NCBI RefSeq assembly: GCF_004803475.1
Contig: NZ_SRKY01000001.1
Location: 1 to 64,000 of the forward strand
Source: Aliishimia ponticola
Lineage (GTDB): Bacteria > Pseudomonadota > Alphaproteobacteria > Rhodobacterales > Rhodobacteraceae
DNA length: 64,000 nucleotides
Direction of reading: 5' to 3'
The position numbers were made by a program, and so were the translations under genes. The notes beneath the pieces were generated by a model. It did no database searches. It was not told where the DNA came from and was given only the letters and a program-made list of their open reading frames with translations. Positions 25,934-34,991 of this stretch are shown one piece after another; position 1 is the stretch's first letter, and the number at the start of each line of letters is the position of its first letter.

Positions 25934-26791
25934 GTGAACAAGCTCAAGCTACTGACAAGTGCAATGGCGTTCTCGGCAGCCGCAGGGCTGTCCGGGGGCG
26001 CTTTCGCCGATCCGGACGAGGATCAACTGACCATCAATGGCGAGATCGAAATCGTCACTGAAACGGCCGCGCCAGAGCATCTGGAATATGTCGATACGAT
26101 CTATTCCGGCTGGCGTTTCCGGTCTGATGAAACGCAGGCCGTCCAGATGGACGATTTCGACAATCCCGGCATGATCTTCGTCGAAGCGGCGATGGAAACC
26201 TGGGACACGGTCGAAGGAACAGAGGGCAAATCCTGCGCCTCTTGCCACAACGACGTGGAAACCATGGCCGGCGTGCGCGCGGTCTATCCGAAATATGTCG
26301 AGGCGGCGGGCGAAGTCCGCACGCTGGAACATCAGATCAACGGCTGCCGGGAAGAGCGCATGGGGGCAGAGCCCTACAAGTATACCAGCGGTGACATGGT
26401 CGCGATGGTCGGCCTGATTTCCATGGTGTCGCGCGGTCTGCCGGTCAACGTGCAAATCGACGGCCCCGCCCAGTCCACATGGGAAAAGGGCAAGGAGATC
26501 TACTATACGCGCTATGGTCAGCTTGAACTGTCCTGCGCCAATTGCCACGAAGACAATTACGGCAACATGATCCGCGCCGACCACCTGTCCCAAGGGCAGA
26601 TCAACGGTTTCCCGACCTATCGTCTGAAGAACACCAAGCTGAACTCGGTGCATGCCCGTTTCAAGGGCTGCGTGCGCGATACCATGGCGCATACGTTCAA
26701 ACCTGGCGGTCCGGAATTCACCGCGCTTGAGCTTTACGTCGCCTCGCGCGGCAATGGGCTGAGCGTCGAAGGCCCCTCGGTCCGTAACTGA
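25934..26791 (+). CDS. soxA: SoxA, dihaem cytochrome of SoxXA
   Basis: A 285-residue periplasmic cytochrome c with a signal peptide ending in GGAFA. There are two haem sites, CASCH (C101-H105) and CANCH (C201-H205). The matching cysteine axial ligands are C138 (INGCREE) and C246 (KGCVRD); the latter is the persulfide-type active-site ligand in known SoxA. This is the dihaem form found in Paracoccus and Rhodovulum. The start is GTG with GGGAGG upstream. A terminator follows the stop codon. Confidence 0.96.
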   Translation: MNKLKLLTSAMAFSAAAGLSGGAFADPDEDQLTINGEIEIVTETAAPEHLEYVDTIYSGWRFRSDETQAVQMDDFDNPGMIFVEAAMETWDTVEGTEGKSCASCHNDVETMAGVRAVYPKYVEAAGEVRTLEHQINGCREERMGAEPYKYTSGDMVAMVGLISMVSRGLPVNVQIDGPAQSTWEKGKEIYYTRYGQLELSCANCHEDNYGNMIRADHLSQGQINGFPTYRLKNTKLNSVHARFKGCVRDTMAHTFKPGGPEFTALELYVASRGNGLSVEGPSVRN

Positions 26792-26798
26792 TCACAGC

Positions 26799-26832
26799 CC
26801 CCGCGTCCCGTTCCGTGGCGCGGGGTTTTTTT
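26799..26832 (+). terminator. terminator between soxA and soxB
   Basis: CCCCGCG and CGCGGGG form a seven-pair stem followed by seven T. It should end part of the soxXYZA transcript, leaving soxBCDEF to readthrough or its own promoter. Confidence 0.82.
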
Positions 26833-26842
26833 GGCGCATTAA

Positions 26843-26858
26843 ATTCACACATGCGCAT
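26843..26858. promoter_or_regulatory. weak SoxR-like box upstream of soxB
   Basis: ATTC-N8-GCAT is one mismatch from the SoxR box, located between the terminator and soxB. It overlaps a second inverted repeat, CACAT-N6-ATGTG (26848-26863), just before the ribosome site. Support is weak without binding data. Confidence 0.3.
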
Positions 26859-26876
26859 ATGTGGAGAAAAATTACC

Positions 26877-28574
26877 ATGATCTCTCGTCGTGATTTCCTG
26901 CAAGTCGGCATGGCCGCTTCGGCGCTGGTCGGGGCTTCGGGCTTTGGCAATTGGGCCAAGCTGGCCGCGCAACAGACGCTGACGCAGGATCAGTTGCTGG
27001 AATTCGAGACCTTTGGAAACGTCTCGCTGATCCACGTGACGGATATCCACGCGCAGCTGAAGCCGATCTATTTCCGCGAACCGTCGGTCAATATCGGTGT
27101 CGGTGAGAACCGGGGGAAGGTGCCGCATGTCACCGGCGCCGACTTCCGCAAGCTTTACGGGATCGATGATGGCTCGCCCTCCCATTACGCGTTGAGCTCC
27201 GGCGACTTCTCGTCGCTGGCGCAGGGCTATGGCAAGGTCGGCGGTCTTGACCGTGTGGCCACTGTCATCAAGGCGATCCGCGCGGACCGTCCCGACGCGC
27301 TGCTGCTGGATGGCGGCGACACGTGGCATGGGTCTTATACCTGCTATCACACCGAAGGGCAGGACATGGTCAACGTGATGAACGCGCTCCAGCCCGATGC
27401 GATGACCTTCCACTGGGAATTCACGTTGGGGTCCGAACGGGTGCAGGAACTGGTCGAAAGCCTTCCCTTCGCCGCGCTGGGCCAGAACATTTTCGACGCC
27501 GAATGGGACGAACCGGCAGAGCTGTTCCCCCCTTACGAGATGTTCGAACGCGGCGGTTCCAAAATCGCGGTGATCGGGCAGGCCTTCCCCTACATGCCGA
27601 TTGCAAACCCCGGCTGGATGTTCCCCGAATATGCGTTCGGTCTGCGCGACGAGAACCTGCAAGCGGTTGTCGATGAGGTGCGCGCGGCGGGCGCGGAATG
27701 CGTTGTCCTGCTCAGCCATAACGGCTTTGACGTGGACAAGAAGATGGCAAGCGTCGTGTCCGGCATCGATGTCGTGCTGTCCGGCCACACCCATGATGCG
27801 CTGCCCGAACCCGTGATCGTGGGGCAGACAATCATCCTGCCGTCCGGCTCCAATGGTAAATTCGTCAGCCGTGTCGATCTCGACATTCGTGATGGCCGCA
27901 TGATGGGCTATCGCACCAAGCTGATCCCGATCTTCTCGGATGTGATCGAACCCGATGCAGAGGTCGCGGCGCTGATCGACGAACAGCGCGCACCTTACGA
28001 GGCCGCCATGTCCGAGGTCGTCGGTCAGACTGACTCCCTGCTGTATCGTCGGGGCAATTTCAACGGCACGTGGGACGATCTGATCTGCGACGCGCTGCTG
28101 ACCGAACGCGAGGCCGAGATCGCCCTGTCGCCCGGCGTGCGTTGGGGGCCGTCGCTGATCCCGGGGCAGGATATCACGGTCGAAGACATCTGGAACGCCA
28201 CCTCCATGACCTATGGGCAGGCGTACCGGACCGAAATGACCGGCGAGTTCTTGAAAGTCGTGCTGGAAGACGTGGCCGACAATATCTTCAACCCCGATCC
28301 TTACTACCAGCAAGGCGGCGACATGGTGCGCACCGGCGGGCTTGGCTACACGATTGACGTCAACAAGCCGCAGGGAGAGCGGATTTCCGACATGACCCTG
28401 CTGGGCACGGGCGAGGCGATTGACCCCGCGCGATCCTACGTGGTCGCGGGGTGGGCCAGCGTCAACGAGAACACCGAAGGCCCGCAGATCTGGGACGTGG
28501 TCGAAAGCCATATCCGCAAGCAGGGCACCGTGACCGTCACACCGCAAGACAGCGTGAAAGTGCTGGGCGCGTGA
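26877..28574 (+). CDS. soxB: SoxB, sulfate thiol esterase
   Basis: A 565-residue periplasmic dimanganese hydrolase that releases sulfate from SoxY-bound thiosulfonate. Tat signal SRRDFLQVGM; metallophosphatase ligands D56 and H58 in VTDIHAQ, GGDTWHGS near 146-152 and GHTHD in the middle; a 5'-nucleotidase-like C-terminal domain. Length matches Paracoccus SoxB. The start is set at ATG 26877 (GGAG ten bases upstream) rather than 26859 so that the twin arginines are near the N-terminus. Confidence 0.97.
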   Translation: MISRRDFLQVGMAASALVGASGFGNWAKLAAQQTLTQDQLLEFETFGNVSLIHVTDIHAQLKPIYFREPSVNIGVGENRGKVPHVTGADFRKLYGIDDGSPSHYALSSGDFSSLAQGYGKVGGLDRVATVIKAIRADRPDALLLDGGDTWHGSYTCYHTEGQDMVNVMNALQPDAMTFHWEFTLGSERVQELVESLPFAALGQNIFDAEWDEPAELFPPYEMFERGGSKIAVIGQAFPYMPIANPGWMFPEYAFGLRDENLQAVVDEVRAAGAECVVLLSHNGFDVDKKMASVVSGIDVVLSGHTHDALPEPVIVGQTIILPSGSNGKFVSRVDLDIRDGRMMGYRTKLIPIFSDVIEPDAEVAALIDEQRAPYEAAMSEVVGQTDSLLYRRGNFNGTWDDLICDALLTEREAEIALSPGVRWGPSLIPGQDITVEDIWNATSMTYGQAYRTEMTGEFLKVVLEDVADNIFNPDPYYQQGGDMVRTGGLGYTIDVNKPQGERISDMTLLGTGEAIDPARSYVVAGWASVNENTEGPQIWDVVESHIRKQGTVTVTPQDSVKVLGA

Positions 28575-28666
28575 TGCGATCCGCCCGCGTATTCCATACC
28601 GTGTTCCGCCCCATGACGGCGGCGGGACACGTCCGACACCTAACCGACAAAGACTGGAGCTGACCC

Positions 28667-29935
28667 ATGACGTTTCGGACAACCCGCCGCGGATTGCTGA
28701 AAAGCGGTATCGCCGCAGGCGCGACCGCCGCCTCGGCAGGCGCGGCCTTGGCGAACACCCCCGACCCGCTGATCACCGAATTGCAGGATTGGGCCTCTGG
28801 CACCGGCGATGGCGTTGATGCAACGCCCTATGGCCTGCCGATCGAATACGAAAGCGATGTCATCCGCCGCAATGTGGAATGGCTGACCGCCGACACGATT
28901 TCCTCGATCAACTTCACGCCGATCCATGCGCTGGATGGGACGATCACCCCGCAGGGCTGCGCCTTTGAACGGCACCATTCCGGCGCAATCGAACTGCGCA
29001 AGGACGATTACCGTTTGATGATCAACGGCCTTGTCGATCAGCCGTTGGTCTTCTCCTATGCCGATCTTGAGCGTTTCCCGCGCGAGAACCACGTCTATTT
29101 CTGCGAATGTGCCGCCAATACCGGCATGGAATGGGCAGGCGCGCAGCTGAACGGCGCGCAATTTACCCATGGCATGATCCACAACATGGAATATTCCGGC
29201 GTGCCGCTGCGCACATTGCTGGAAGAAGCCGGGCTGGACACGGCAGGCGATCTGGCGGGCAAGTGGGTCTATGTGGAAGGGGCGGATGCGTCCTCCAACG
29301 GGCGCTCCATTCCGATGGAAAAGGCGCTGGATGACTGCCTTGTGGCGTTCAAGGCCAATGGTGAGGCGCTGCGCAAGGAACATGGCTATCCCGTGCGGCT
29401 CGTCGTGCCGGGCTGGGAAGGCAATATGTGGGTCAAATGGCTGCGCCGGATCGAGGTCATGGATGGCCCGGTCGAAAGCCGCGAGGAGACCTCCAAATAC
29501 ACCGACACGCTGGCCGATGGCACATCGCGCAAGTGGACATGGGTCATGGATGCCAAATCGGTCATCACCTCGCCCAGCCCGCAATCGCCGATCACCCACG
29601 GCACGGGGCCGGTGGTCATCTCGGGCCTTGCTTGGTCCGGGCATGGCAAGATCACCCGCGTGGATGTGTCCCGCGATGGCGGCATGACATGGGAAACCGC
29701 GCGGCTTGGCAAGCAGGGCGACAGCAAGGCGCTGACGCGGTTCTATCTGGATACCGAATGGAACGGTGAGGACTGGCTGCTGCAATCGCGCGCCATCGAC
29801 GAGACCGGCTATGTGCAGCCGACCAAGGCGCAATTGCGCGAAGTGCGCGGCGAAAACTCGATCTACCACAACAACTGCATCCAGACATGGCACCTGAAAG
29901 CCAATGGGGAGGCCGAAAATGTCGAAGTTTCTTAA
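28667..29935 (+). CDS. soxC: SoxC, molybdenum subunit of sulfane dehydrogenase
   Basis: A 422-residue periplasmic molybdopterin protein of the sulfite oxidase family. With SoxD it oxidises SoxY-bound sulfane sulfur, giving six extra electrons per thiosulfate. Tat signal TTRRGLLKSGIAAG; the molybdenum-ligand cysteine is in YFCECAANTG (C148); a C-terminal dimerisation domain follows. The last 17 bases overlap soxD. Presence of SoxCD implies full oxidation to sulfate rather than storage of sulfur globules. Confidence 0.96.
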   Translation: MTFRTTRRGLLKSGIAAGATAASAGAALANTPDPLITELQDWASGTGDGVDATPYGLPIEYESDVIRRNVEWLTADTISSINFTPIHALDGTITPQGCAFERHHSGAIELRKDDYRLMINGLVDQPLVFSYADLERFPRENHVYFCECAANTGMEWAGAQLNGAQFTHGMIHNMEYSGVPLRTLLEEAGLDTAGDLAGKWVYVEGADASSNGRSIPMEKALDDCLVAFKANGEALRKEHGYPVRLVVPGWEGNMWVKWLRRIEVMDGPVESREETSKYTDTLADGTSRKWTWVMDAKSVITSPSPQSPITHGTGPVVISGLAWSGHGKITRVDVSRDGGMTWETARLGKQGDSKALTRFYLDTEWNGEDWLLQSRAIDETGYVQPTKAQLREVRGENSIYHNNCIQTWHLKANGEAENVEVS

Positions 29936-31184
29936 TATCCTGGGACCCGCCGTCGGGGGCGCTGCGGGCGTGCTTGGGCTGGCTTATGTGGCCGCCGATC
30001 AGTTCGTGGCCGATATCCCGTCGGTCGCCCCGCGCATGGTGACGTTCGCCACCGCCGCGACCGAGGCGGAAGAGACCGACACCACCGCTGCCGAGGCAAC
30101 ACCCGCCACGCCGCAGACGGAGACAGTCGCCGCCAATACCAGCGGGTTCGGCCTTGGCCGTCCGGCACTGGCCGAGGAAATCGCGGCCTGGGATCTCGAT
30201 GTCAGCCCCGACGGCACGGGCCTGCCTGAAGGGCGCGGCGATGTGTTCACGGGCGAAGAGGTGTTTGCCGAAAACTGTGCGATCTGCCACGGCGATTTCG
30301 CGGAAGGCGTGGACAATTGGCCGGTTCTGGCGGGCGGTTTCGACACGCTGGCCGACAAGGATCCGGTCAAAACCGTCGGCTCTTACTGGCCTTATCTGTC
30401 GACAGTCTGGGACTATGTGAACCGCTCCATGCCCTTCGGCGCGGCGCAAACGCTTGAGCCAGACGACGTTTATGCCATCGTGGCCTATATCCTGTACTCC
30501 AACGATCTTGTAGATGACGATTTTGAGTTGAGCCACGAGAATTTCGCCGAGTTCGAGATGCCCAATGCGGGTGGCTTCGTCGTCGATGACCGTCCCGAGA
30601 CGGAATATGTGAACTGGCGCAGCGAGCCATGCATGACCGATTGCAAGCAGAGCGTCGAAATCACTATGCGTGCTACCGTGCTGGACGTCACGCCCGACGA
30701 GGAGGGCAGCGGAGAGGCGTCCTCCATGAGCCATGACAGCGGCACGCAAATGGCGGCGGCGACACCGGCCGCCACCGAAGTGCCCGCCGCAGAAGAACCT
30801 ACCGCGGAAGAACCGGCAGAGGACGCCCCGGCGGTTCAGGTCGCGGCCGCTGCTGCGATCGATCGCGAATTGGTGAAGTCGGGCGAAAAGGTCTTCAAGA
30901 AATGCAAGGCTTGCCACCAGATCGGCGAGGGCGCGCAGAACAAGACCGGGCCGCAGTTGAATGACGTGTTCGGTCGGACCATCGGCGGTATCGACGGGTT
31001 CAAGTATTCCAAGGGCTTCAAGGCCGCTGCTGACGAAGGCCGCGTCTGGGACGAAGCGGCAATGTATGAATTCCTGAGCAAGCCGAAATCCTTCATCAAA
31101 GGTACCAAGATGTCGTTCTCGGGCCTCAAGAAAGACTCCGATCTCGAAGCGATCACCGCCTTTCTCAAGGCCAACGGAGGCTAA
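29919..31184 (+). CDS. soxD: SoxD, dihaem cytochrome c subunit of sulfane dehydrogenase
   Basis: A 421-residue cytochrome. The N-terminal hydrophobic stretch (residues 4-26) is a signal or anchor. An Ala/Thr/Glu-rich linker follows, then haem 1 CAICH (C120-H124). After a second acidic, low-complexity linker near residue 270, a cytochrome c550-like domain carries CKACH (C329-H333) and a Met ligand in TKMSF. GGGGAGG inside soxC precedes ATG 29919. The last domain closely resembles the first domain of SoxE. Confidence 0.93.
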   Translation: MSKFLNILGPAVGGAAGVLGLAYVAADQFVADIPSVAPRMVTFATAATEAEETDTTAAEATPATPQTETVAANTSGFGLGRPALAEEIAAWDLDVSPDGTGLPEGRGDVFTGEEVFAENCAICHGDFAEGVDNWPVLAGGFDTLADKDPVKTVGSYWPYLSTVWDYVNRSMPFGAAQTLEPDDVYAIVAYILYSNDLVDDDFELSHENFAEFEMPNAGGFVVDDRPETEYVNWRSEPCMTDCKQSVEITMRATVLDVTPDEEGSGEASSMSHDSGTQMAAATPAATEVPAAEEPTAEEPAEDAPAVQVAAAAAIDRELVKSGEKVFKKCKACHQIGEGAQNKTGPQLNDVFGRTIGGIDGFKYSKGFKAAADEGRVWDEAAMYEFLSKPKSFIKGTKMSFSGLKKDSDLEAITAFLKANGG

Positions 31185-31189
31185 CGCGC

Positions 31190-31897
31190 GTGCTTAAGGG
31201 AGGAGCATTCGCAGCAGTCCTGACACTCACCGCGGCGCTGGGCACATCCGGCGCCGCCGATACCGCAGACATCGCGGCGGGCGAAAAGATATTTTCCAAG
31301 TGCAAAGGCTGCCACCAGATCGGGGAGGGGGCCAAGCACCGCATCGGCCCTCATCTCAACGGGCTTTTCGGACGCAAGGCGGCCAGCCATGACGGGTTCA
31401 AATATTCCAAATCGCTGACCCGACTGGGCAATAGCGGGCTGGAATGGCACGCGGATACGCTCGACGCCTATATCGAGAACCCGCGCGCCCTGGCCTCTGG
31501 CACGCGAATGAGCTTTCGCGGCATCAAGGACGCGCAGGAGCGCACGCAACTCATCGCCTATCTGCGGACCTTTTCGGACAACCCGGCAAACATCCCGGAG
31601 GCCGATCCAACGGCGACGGGCACCGATCACGACCTTGATCCGGAAATCCTCGCGATTGTGGGCGACCCGGAATATGGTGAATACCTGTCGAGCGAATGCA
31701 CGACATGTCACCAGACCGATGGCGGCGATGATGGGATTCCTTCTATCGTGTTCTGGCCGGAGGAGGACTTCGTGGTCGCCATGCACGCTTACAAGAATAA
31801 ACAACGGGCGCATCCGGTCATGCAGATGATGGCCGGACGGCTCAGCAATGACGAAATCGCAGCGCTGGCGGCGTATTTCGCGACGATAGAAGAGTAA
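31190..31897 (+). CDS. soxE: SoxE, dihaem cytochrome c
   Basis: A 235-residue periplasmic cytochrome. A signal peptide is followed by a class I domain with CKGCH (C38-H42) and Met in TRMSF, then a second domain with CTTCH (C170-H174) resembling the cytochrome subunit of flavocytochrome c. It lies 5 bases after soxD and before the flavoprotein SoxF, its expected partner. The start is GTG, with GGAGG nine bases upstream overlapping the soxD stop. It is not needed for thiosulfate oxidation in Paracoccus; a sulfide dehydrogenase role is likely. Confidence 0.9.
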   Translation: MLKGGAFAAVLTLTAALGTSGAADTADIAAGEKIFSKCKGCHQIGEGAKHRIGPHLNGLFGRKAASHDGFKYSKSLTRLGNSGLEWHADTLDAYIENPRALASGTRMSFRGIKDAQERTQLIAYLRTFSDNPANIPEADPTATGTDHDLDPEILAIVGDPEYGEYLSSECTTCHQTDGGDDGIPSIVFWPEEDFVVAMHAYKNKQRAHPVMQMMAGRLSNDEIAALAAYFATIEE

Positions 31898-31928
31898 AGT
31901 CAGCACACAGTTACGGGAGGAACTGGAA

Positions 31929-33188
31929 ATGACACTCAACAGACGTTCATTCATCGGAACAACGGTGGCCGCAGGCGCGGCCCTGTCAGCCCCCATGGCC
32001 ATCGGTCAGGGCAAGCCACGCGTCATCGTCGTCGGCGGCGGCGCGGGCGGGGCCACGGCGGCCCGCTATATCGCCAAGGACAGCAAGGGCGCGATTGACG
32101 TCGTGCTGATCGAACCCACACGCACCTATTACACCTGCTTCTTCTCGAACCTCTATCTGGGCGGTTTCAAGGAGATGGACGAACTGGGCCACAGCTATGG
32201 CAATCTCGCTGCGGCGGGCGTCAATGTGGTCCATGACTGGGCAACCGGCGTGGACCGGGATGCCAAGACCGTTTCACTGGCAGGGGGCGCGACACTGGCA
32301 TACGACAAGCTGATCCTGTCGCCCGGCATCGATTTCGTCGATGGCGCGGTCGAAGGTTGGGATCTGGCGGCGCAGAACGCGATGCCCCATGCGTATAAAG
32401 GCGGGTCTCAGACCGAATTGCTCAAAGCGCAGATCATGGCGATGCCCGAAGGCGGCACCTTCGCGATGGTGGCTCCGCCCAACCCGTATCGCTGCCCGCC
32501 CGGCCCCTATGAGCGTGTGTCGATGGTGGCTCATTACCTCAAGGCCAACAACCCGACGGCCAAGATCATCGTGGCCGACCCGAAGGGCAAATTCTCCAAG
32601 ATGGGCCTGTTTCAGGAAGGCTGGGGCAACCACTATGCGGGCATGATCGACTGGATCGGGGCCGATTTCGGCGGCGGAAACGTCTCTGTCGACCCGGCGG
32701 CGATGACCGTCACCATCGATGGCGAGGAAACAAAGGTCGATGTCTGCAACGTGATCCCGGCGATGAAAGCAGGCCGGATCGCGGAACTGGCGGGCGTTAC
32801 CGATGGCAACTGGGCCCCGGTCAACGCGGCGGATATGTCCACCAAGGCGGATGCGGATATCTACGTTCTGGGCGATGCGAGCCAGCAGGGCGACATGCCG
32901 AAATCTGGCTTCTCGGCCAATAGCCAGGCCAAGGTCTGCGCAATGGCGGTGCGCGGAGCTTTGACCGGATCGAAAGTCTTCCCGGCCAAATTCTCCAACA
33001 CCTGCTGGTCGCTGATCGACACCAATGACGGCGTGAAAGTCGGTGCAACCTATGAGGCGACAGACGAAAAGATCGCCAAGGTCGACGGGTTCATCAGCCA
33101 AACGGGTGAAGATTCTGCAACGCGCAAAGCCACTTACGAGGAATCCGAAGGCTGGTATGCCGGGATTACCTCCGACATGTTCGGCTGA
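31929..33188 (+). CDS. soxF: SoxF, flavocytochrome c sulfide dehydrogenase flavoprotein
   Basis: A 419-residue FAD protein of the FCSD family. Tat signal NRRSFIGTTVAAGA; Rossmann motif VVGGGAGGATAARYI; a covalent-FAD or redox cysteine in YTCFF; the redox cysteine pair expected from known FCSD in YRCPPGPYER and FSNTCWS. It oxidises sulfide and passes electrons to SoxE. GGGAGG precedes the ATG. A long perfect hairpin follows the stop. Confidence 0.92.
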   Translation: MTLNRRSFIGTTVAAGAALSAPMAIGQGKPRVIVVGGGAGGATAARYIAKDSKGAIDVVLIEPTRTYYTCFFSNLYLGGFKEMDELGHSYGNLAAAGVNVVHDWATGVDRDAKTVSLAGGATLAYDKLILSPGIDFVDGAVEGWDLAAQNAMPHAYKGGSQTELLKAQIMAMPEGGTFAMVAPPNPYRCPPGPYERVSMVAHYLKANNPTAKIIVADPKGKFSKMGLFQEGWGNHYAGMIDWIGADFGGGNVSVDPAAMTVTIDGEETKVDVCNVIPAMKAGRIAELAGVTDGNWAPVNAADMSTKADADIYVLGDASQQGDMPKSGFSANSQAKVCAMAVRGALTGSKVFPAKFSNTCWSLIDTNDGVKVGATYEATDEKIAKVDGFISQTGEDSATRKATYEESEGWYAGITSDMFG

Positions 33189-33205
33189 TCCGGCGGCAAA
33201 AACAG

Positions 33206-33239
33206 CCCCCGGACTTTGCGACAGATCAAAGTCCGGGGG
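33206..33239 (+). other. strong hairpin after soxF
   Basis: CCCCCGGACTTTG and CAAAGTCCGGGGG form a perfect 13-pair stem with an eight-base loop and no T run. It separates soxF from the DUF302-hemA pair, and may stabilise the sox mRNA 3' end or attenuate transcription into hemA. Confidence 0.75.
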
Positions 33240-33279
33240 TATCCGATGCGGCACAAAGGCCCGAAGCGGAGGAACAGGA

Positions 33280-33708
33280 ATGTTGAAAGCGATGATGACA
33301 GCGGCGTGCCTGATGGCCGCCCCGGCCTTGGCGGGGGAGGCTGTCACCACGCCCTATGATGGCAGTTTCGAGGACGCGACCTTCGCCGTCGAAACCGCGA
33401 TTGTCGGGCAGGGGCTCAAGATCGATTACACCAGCCATGTTGGCGAGATGCTCGCCCGGACCGGTGCCGATGTGGGCAGCACAACGGAAATCTTCAAAGC
33501 CGCCGATATCTTCCTGTTCTGCTCGGCCAGCCTGTCACGCGAAGTGATGGAGGCCGATCCGATGAACATCGCCCATTGCCCCTATGGGGTCTTCGTGGCG
33601 CAGACAGCCGATGGCGTGGTGATCGGGCACCGAAAATACCCGGAGGGCGAGATGCAGAAAGTCGAAGCCCTGTTGGACGAAATCGTAAAAGAGGCGGTAT
33701 CCTTCTGA
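33280..33708 (+). CDS. DUF302 exported protein
   Basis: A 142-residue periplasmic protein: signal peptide [18 protein letters not shown], then a DUF302 domain ([55 protein letters not shown]). Two cysteines remain in the mature part. DUF302 proteins often accompany sulfur and haem genes but have no firm function. GGAGGAACAGG lies before the ATG. The stop overlaps the hemA ATG (TGATG), so the two are translated in concert. Confidence 0.82.
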   Translation: MLKAMMTAACLMAAPALAGEAVTTPYDGSFEDATFAVETAIVGQGLKIDYTSHVGEMLARTGADVGSTTEIFKAADIFLFCSASLSREVMEADPMNIAHCPYGVFVAQTADGVVIGHRKYPEGEMQKVEALLDEIVKEAVSF

Positions 33709-34928
33709 TGAACTACGACACTTACTTCCAGTCAGAGCTGGATAACCTGCGTGAAGAAGGCAATTACCGCGTCTTCGCAAATCTGGAACGCCAGCGCGGG
33801 TCCTTTCCGAAAGCCGCCTATCGGGGCGACGCGGAAAAGCAGGTCACTGTCTGGTGTTCCAATGACTATCTCGGCATGGGGCAGCACCCCAAAGTGCTGG
33901 ATGCGATGCATGACGCCATTGATCGCTGCGGCGCAGGGGCGGGGGGCACGCGCAATATCTCTGGCACGACCCATGACCATGTTCTGCTGGAACAGGAACT
34001 GGCCGATCTGCATGGCAAGGAAGCCGCTCTGTTGTTCACATCGGGCTATGTGTCGAACTGGGCGGCGCTAGGGACGCTGGCCTCGCGCCTTCCCGGCTGC
34101 GTCGTGCTGTCGGACGAGTTGAACCACGCTTCCATGATCGAAGGCATCCGCCATTCGCGCGCGCAAAAGGTCATCTGGAAGCATAACGACCTTGCCGATC
34201 TTGAGGCCAAGCTGAAAGCGCTTCCGGCCAATGCGCCCAAGCTGATCGCCTTTGAATCCGTCTATTCCATGGATGGTGATATCGCGCCGATCAAGGAAAT
34301 CTGCGATCTGGCCGACACGTATGGCGCGATGACCTATCTGGACGAGGTCCACGCGGTTGGCCTTTATGGTCCGCGGGGCGGCGGGATCGCCGAGCGCGAA
34401 GGGCTGATGGATCGGCTGACCGTGATCGAAGGCACGCTGGGCAAGGCGTTCGGCGTTGTCGGCGGCTATATCGCGGCTTCGGCGGCGCTGTGCGACTTTG
34501 TGCGCTCCTTCGCGTCGGGCTTCATCTTCACCACTGCGCTGCCGCCTGCGGTTGCGGCGGGGGCTGCCGCCTCGATCCGGCACCTGAAAGAAAGCACGGC
34601 AGAGCGGGAGATGCAGCAGGACAAGGTCGCGGAACTGCGCCGCCGCCTCGACGCGATCGGCATTCCGCATATCGAGAACCCCAGCCACATCATCCCGGTG
34701 ATGGTGGGCGACCCGGTAAAGTGCAAATTCATCTCTGATCTGCTGATGCGCGACTATGGCGTCTATATTCAGCCGATCAACTATCCCACGGTTCCCAAAG
34801 GCACCGAACGGCTGCGCATCACGCCCAGCCCGGTCCATTCGGAAGCAGACATGAACCATCTTGTCTCTGCCCTGTCCGAGCTGTGGGCGCAATGTGAACT
34901 GGCCCGGATGCCGCGCGCTGCCCAATAG
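33708..34928 (+). CDS. hemA: 5-aminolevulinate synthase
   Basis: A 406-residue PLP enzyme joining glycine and succinyl-CoA, the first step of haem synthesis in alphaproteobacteria. It shows [36 protein letters not shown] and the PLP lysine K246 in [10 protein letters not shown]; length and lysine position match the Rhodobacter enzymes. The start at ATG 33708 overlaps the DUF302 stop. Placement inside the Sox locus would tie haem supply to SoxX, A, D and E. Whether it is the only copy in the genome cannot be seen here. Confidence 0.96.
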   Translation: MNYDTYFQSELDNLREEGNYRVFANLERQRGSFPKAAYRGDAEKQVTVWCSNDYLGMGQHPKVLDAMHDAIDRCGAGAGGTRNISGTTHDHVLLEQELADLHGKEAALLFTSGYVSNWAALGTLASRLPGCVVLSDELNHASMIEGIRHSRAQKVIWKHNDLADLEAKLKALPANAPKLIAFESVYSMDGDIAPIKEICDLADTYGAMTYLDEVHAVGLYGPRGGGIAEREGLMDRLTVIEGTLGKAFGVVGGYIAASAALCDFVRSFASGFIFTTALPPAVAAGAAASIRHLKESTAEREMQQDKVAELRRRLDAIGIPHIENPSHIIPVMVGDPVKCKFISDLLMRDYGVYIQPINYPTVPKGTERLRITPSPVHSEADMNHLVSALSELWAQCELARMPRAAQ

Positions 34929-34991
34929 GCCAGACCGGCAAGAGGGGATCCAGCGCAAGGCATCGGGCATCGCAACCAATAGGCCCGTGCC

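Noticed and set aside
26718-28682. A 654-codon open frame antisense to soxB
   Set aside because: It mirrors the high-GC codon bias of soxB, has no ribosome site or recognisable domain, and soxB is unmistakable.
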